Below, in pieces: positions 64,000 through 64,000 of a DNA stretch of 64,000 nt. Numbering within the stretch: position 1 is the stretch's first letter; each line of letters starts with the position of its first letter. The position numbers were made by a program, and so were the translations under genes. Origin of the DNA: Flavobacterium sp. LC2016-12 (lineage in GTDB: Bacteria > Bacteroidota > Bacteroidia > Flavobacteriales > Flavobacteriaceae); assembly GCF_015351595.1 (NCBI RefSeq), contig NZ_JADKPT010000009.1:124001-188000 (forward strand), in the 5' to 3' direction. The notes under the pieces were generated by a model. The model worked only from the letters and a program-made list of their open reading frames with translations. It did no database searches and was not told the origin of the DNA.

Positions 64000-64000
64000 A

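Overview
The window is a contiguous piece of a low-GC Bacteroidetes chromosome, almost certainly a Flavobacterium. The gliding-motility genes gldB and gldC beside nadE, the dcw cluster without murF or ddl, an FtsZ ending in NNSFLHDNVD, a TonB-type N-terminal domain in several secreted proteins, and Bacteroidetes -7 promoter boxes (TAnnTTTG) all agree. Nothing looks like phage, plasmid or CRISPR. Nearly every gene is recognisable core or family-conserved material. The right end (after the tRNA-Arg) is the only stretch with an accessory look.

Layout. 1-4.1 kb: the ligase-associated DNA repair cassette (ATP-dependent ligase, cut by the window edge; Lhr-like helicase; PdeM phosphoesterase). 4.1-16.2 kb: mostly minus-strand genes, namely apaG, a DUF5103 protein, a SNF2-family helicase, a methyltransferase with map, gpmI and a DUF5916 outer-membrane-type protein, with a plus-strand DUF445 protein between. 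16.5-18.8 kb: two convergent L,D-transpeptidases whose ends overlap. 19.0-19.6 kb: a remnant of a GNAT gene and two identical tRNA-Gly genes. 20.5-25.6 kb: an operon of three related small secreted proteins and a DUF6702-like protein, all overlapping at stop/start, followed by an M1 aminopeptidase. 25.6-34.8 kb: tatA/pap2, a dioxygenase, an O-methyltransferase, a YceI/outer-membrane barrel/YceI operon, rlmN, a lipoprotein and a polyprenyl diphosphate synthase. 35-42.5 kb: an ECF sigma factor with a membrane partner and a barrel protein, dnaG, an orphan response regulator, nadE, gldB and gldC.

45.2-61.4 kb is the complete division and cell-wall (dcw) cluster: mraZ, rsmH, ftsL, ftsI, murE, mraY, murD, ftsW, murG, murC, ftsQ, ftsA, ftsZ. 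Upstream of mraZ lie five helically spaced GTGG motifs that look like an MraZ operator. The two L,D-transpeptidases and the polyprenyl synthase could be functionally linked to the same envelope pathway.

The intergenic DNA is unusually rich in palindromic repeats: four copies of an ATTCCAAATTCCAA family, single members of several other families, and palindromes in the three longest gaps between consecutive reading frames of the dcw operon. The most interesting items are the MraZ operator candidate, the DnaG lacking all four zinc ligands, the overlapping secreted-paralogue operon and the repeat families. I found no clearly unprecedented multi-gene system. The paralogue operon is the best candidate for undescribed biology.
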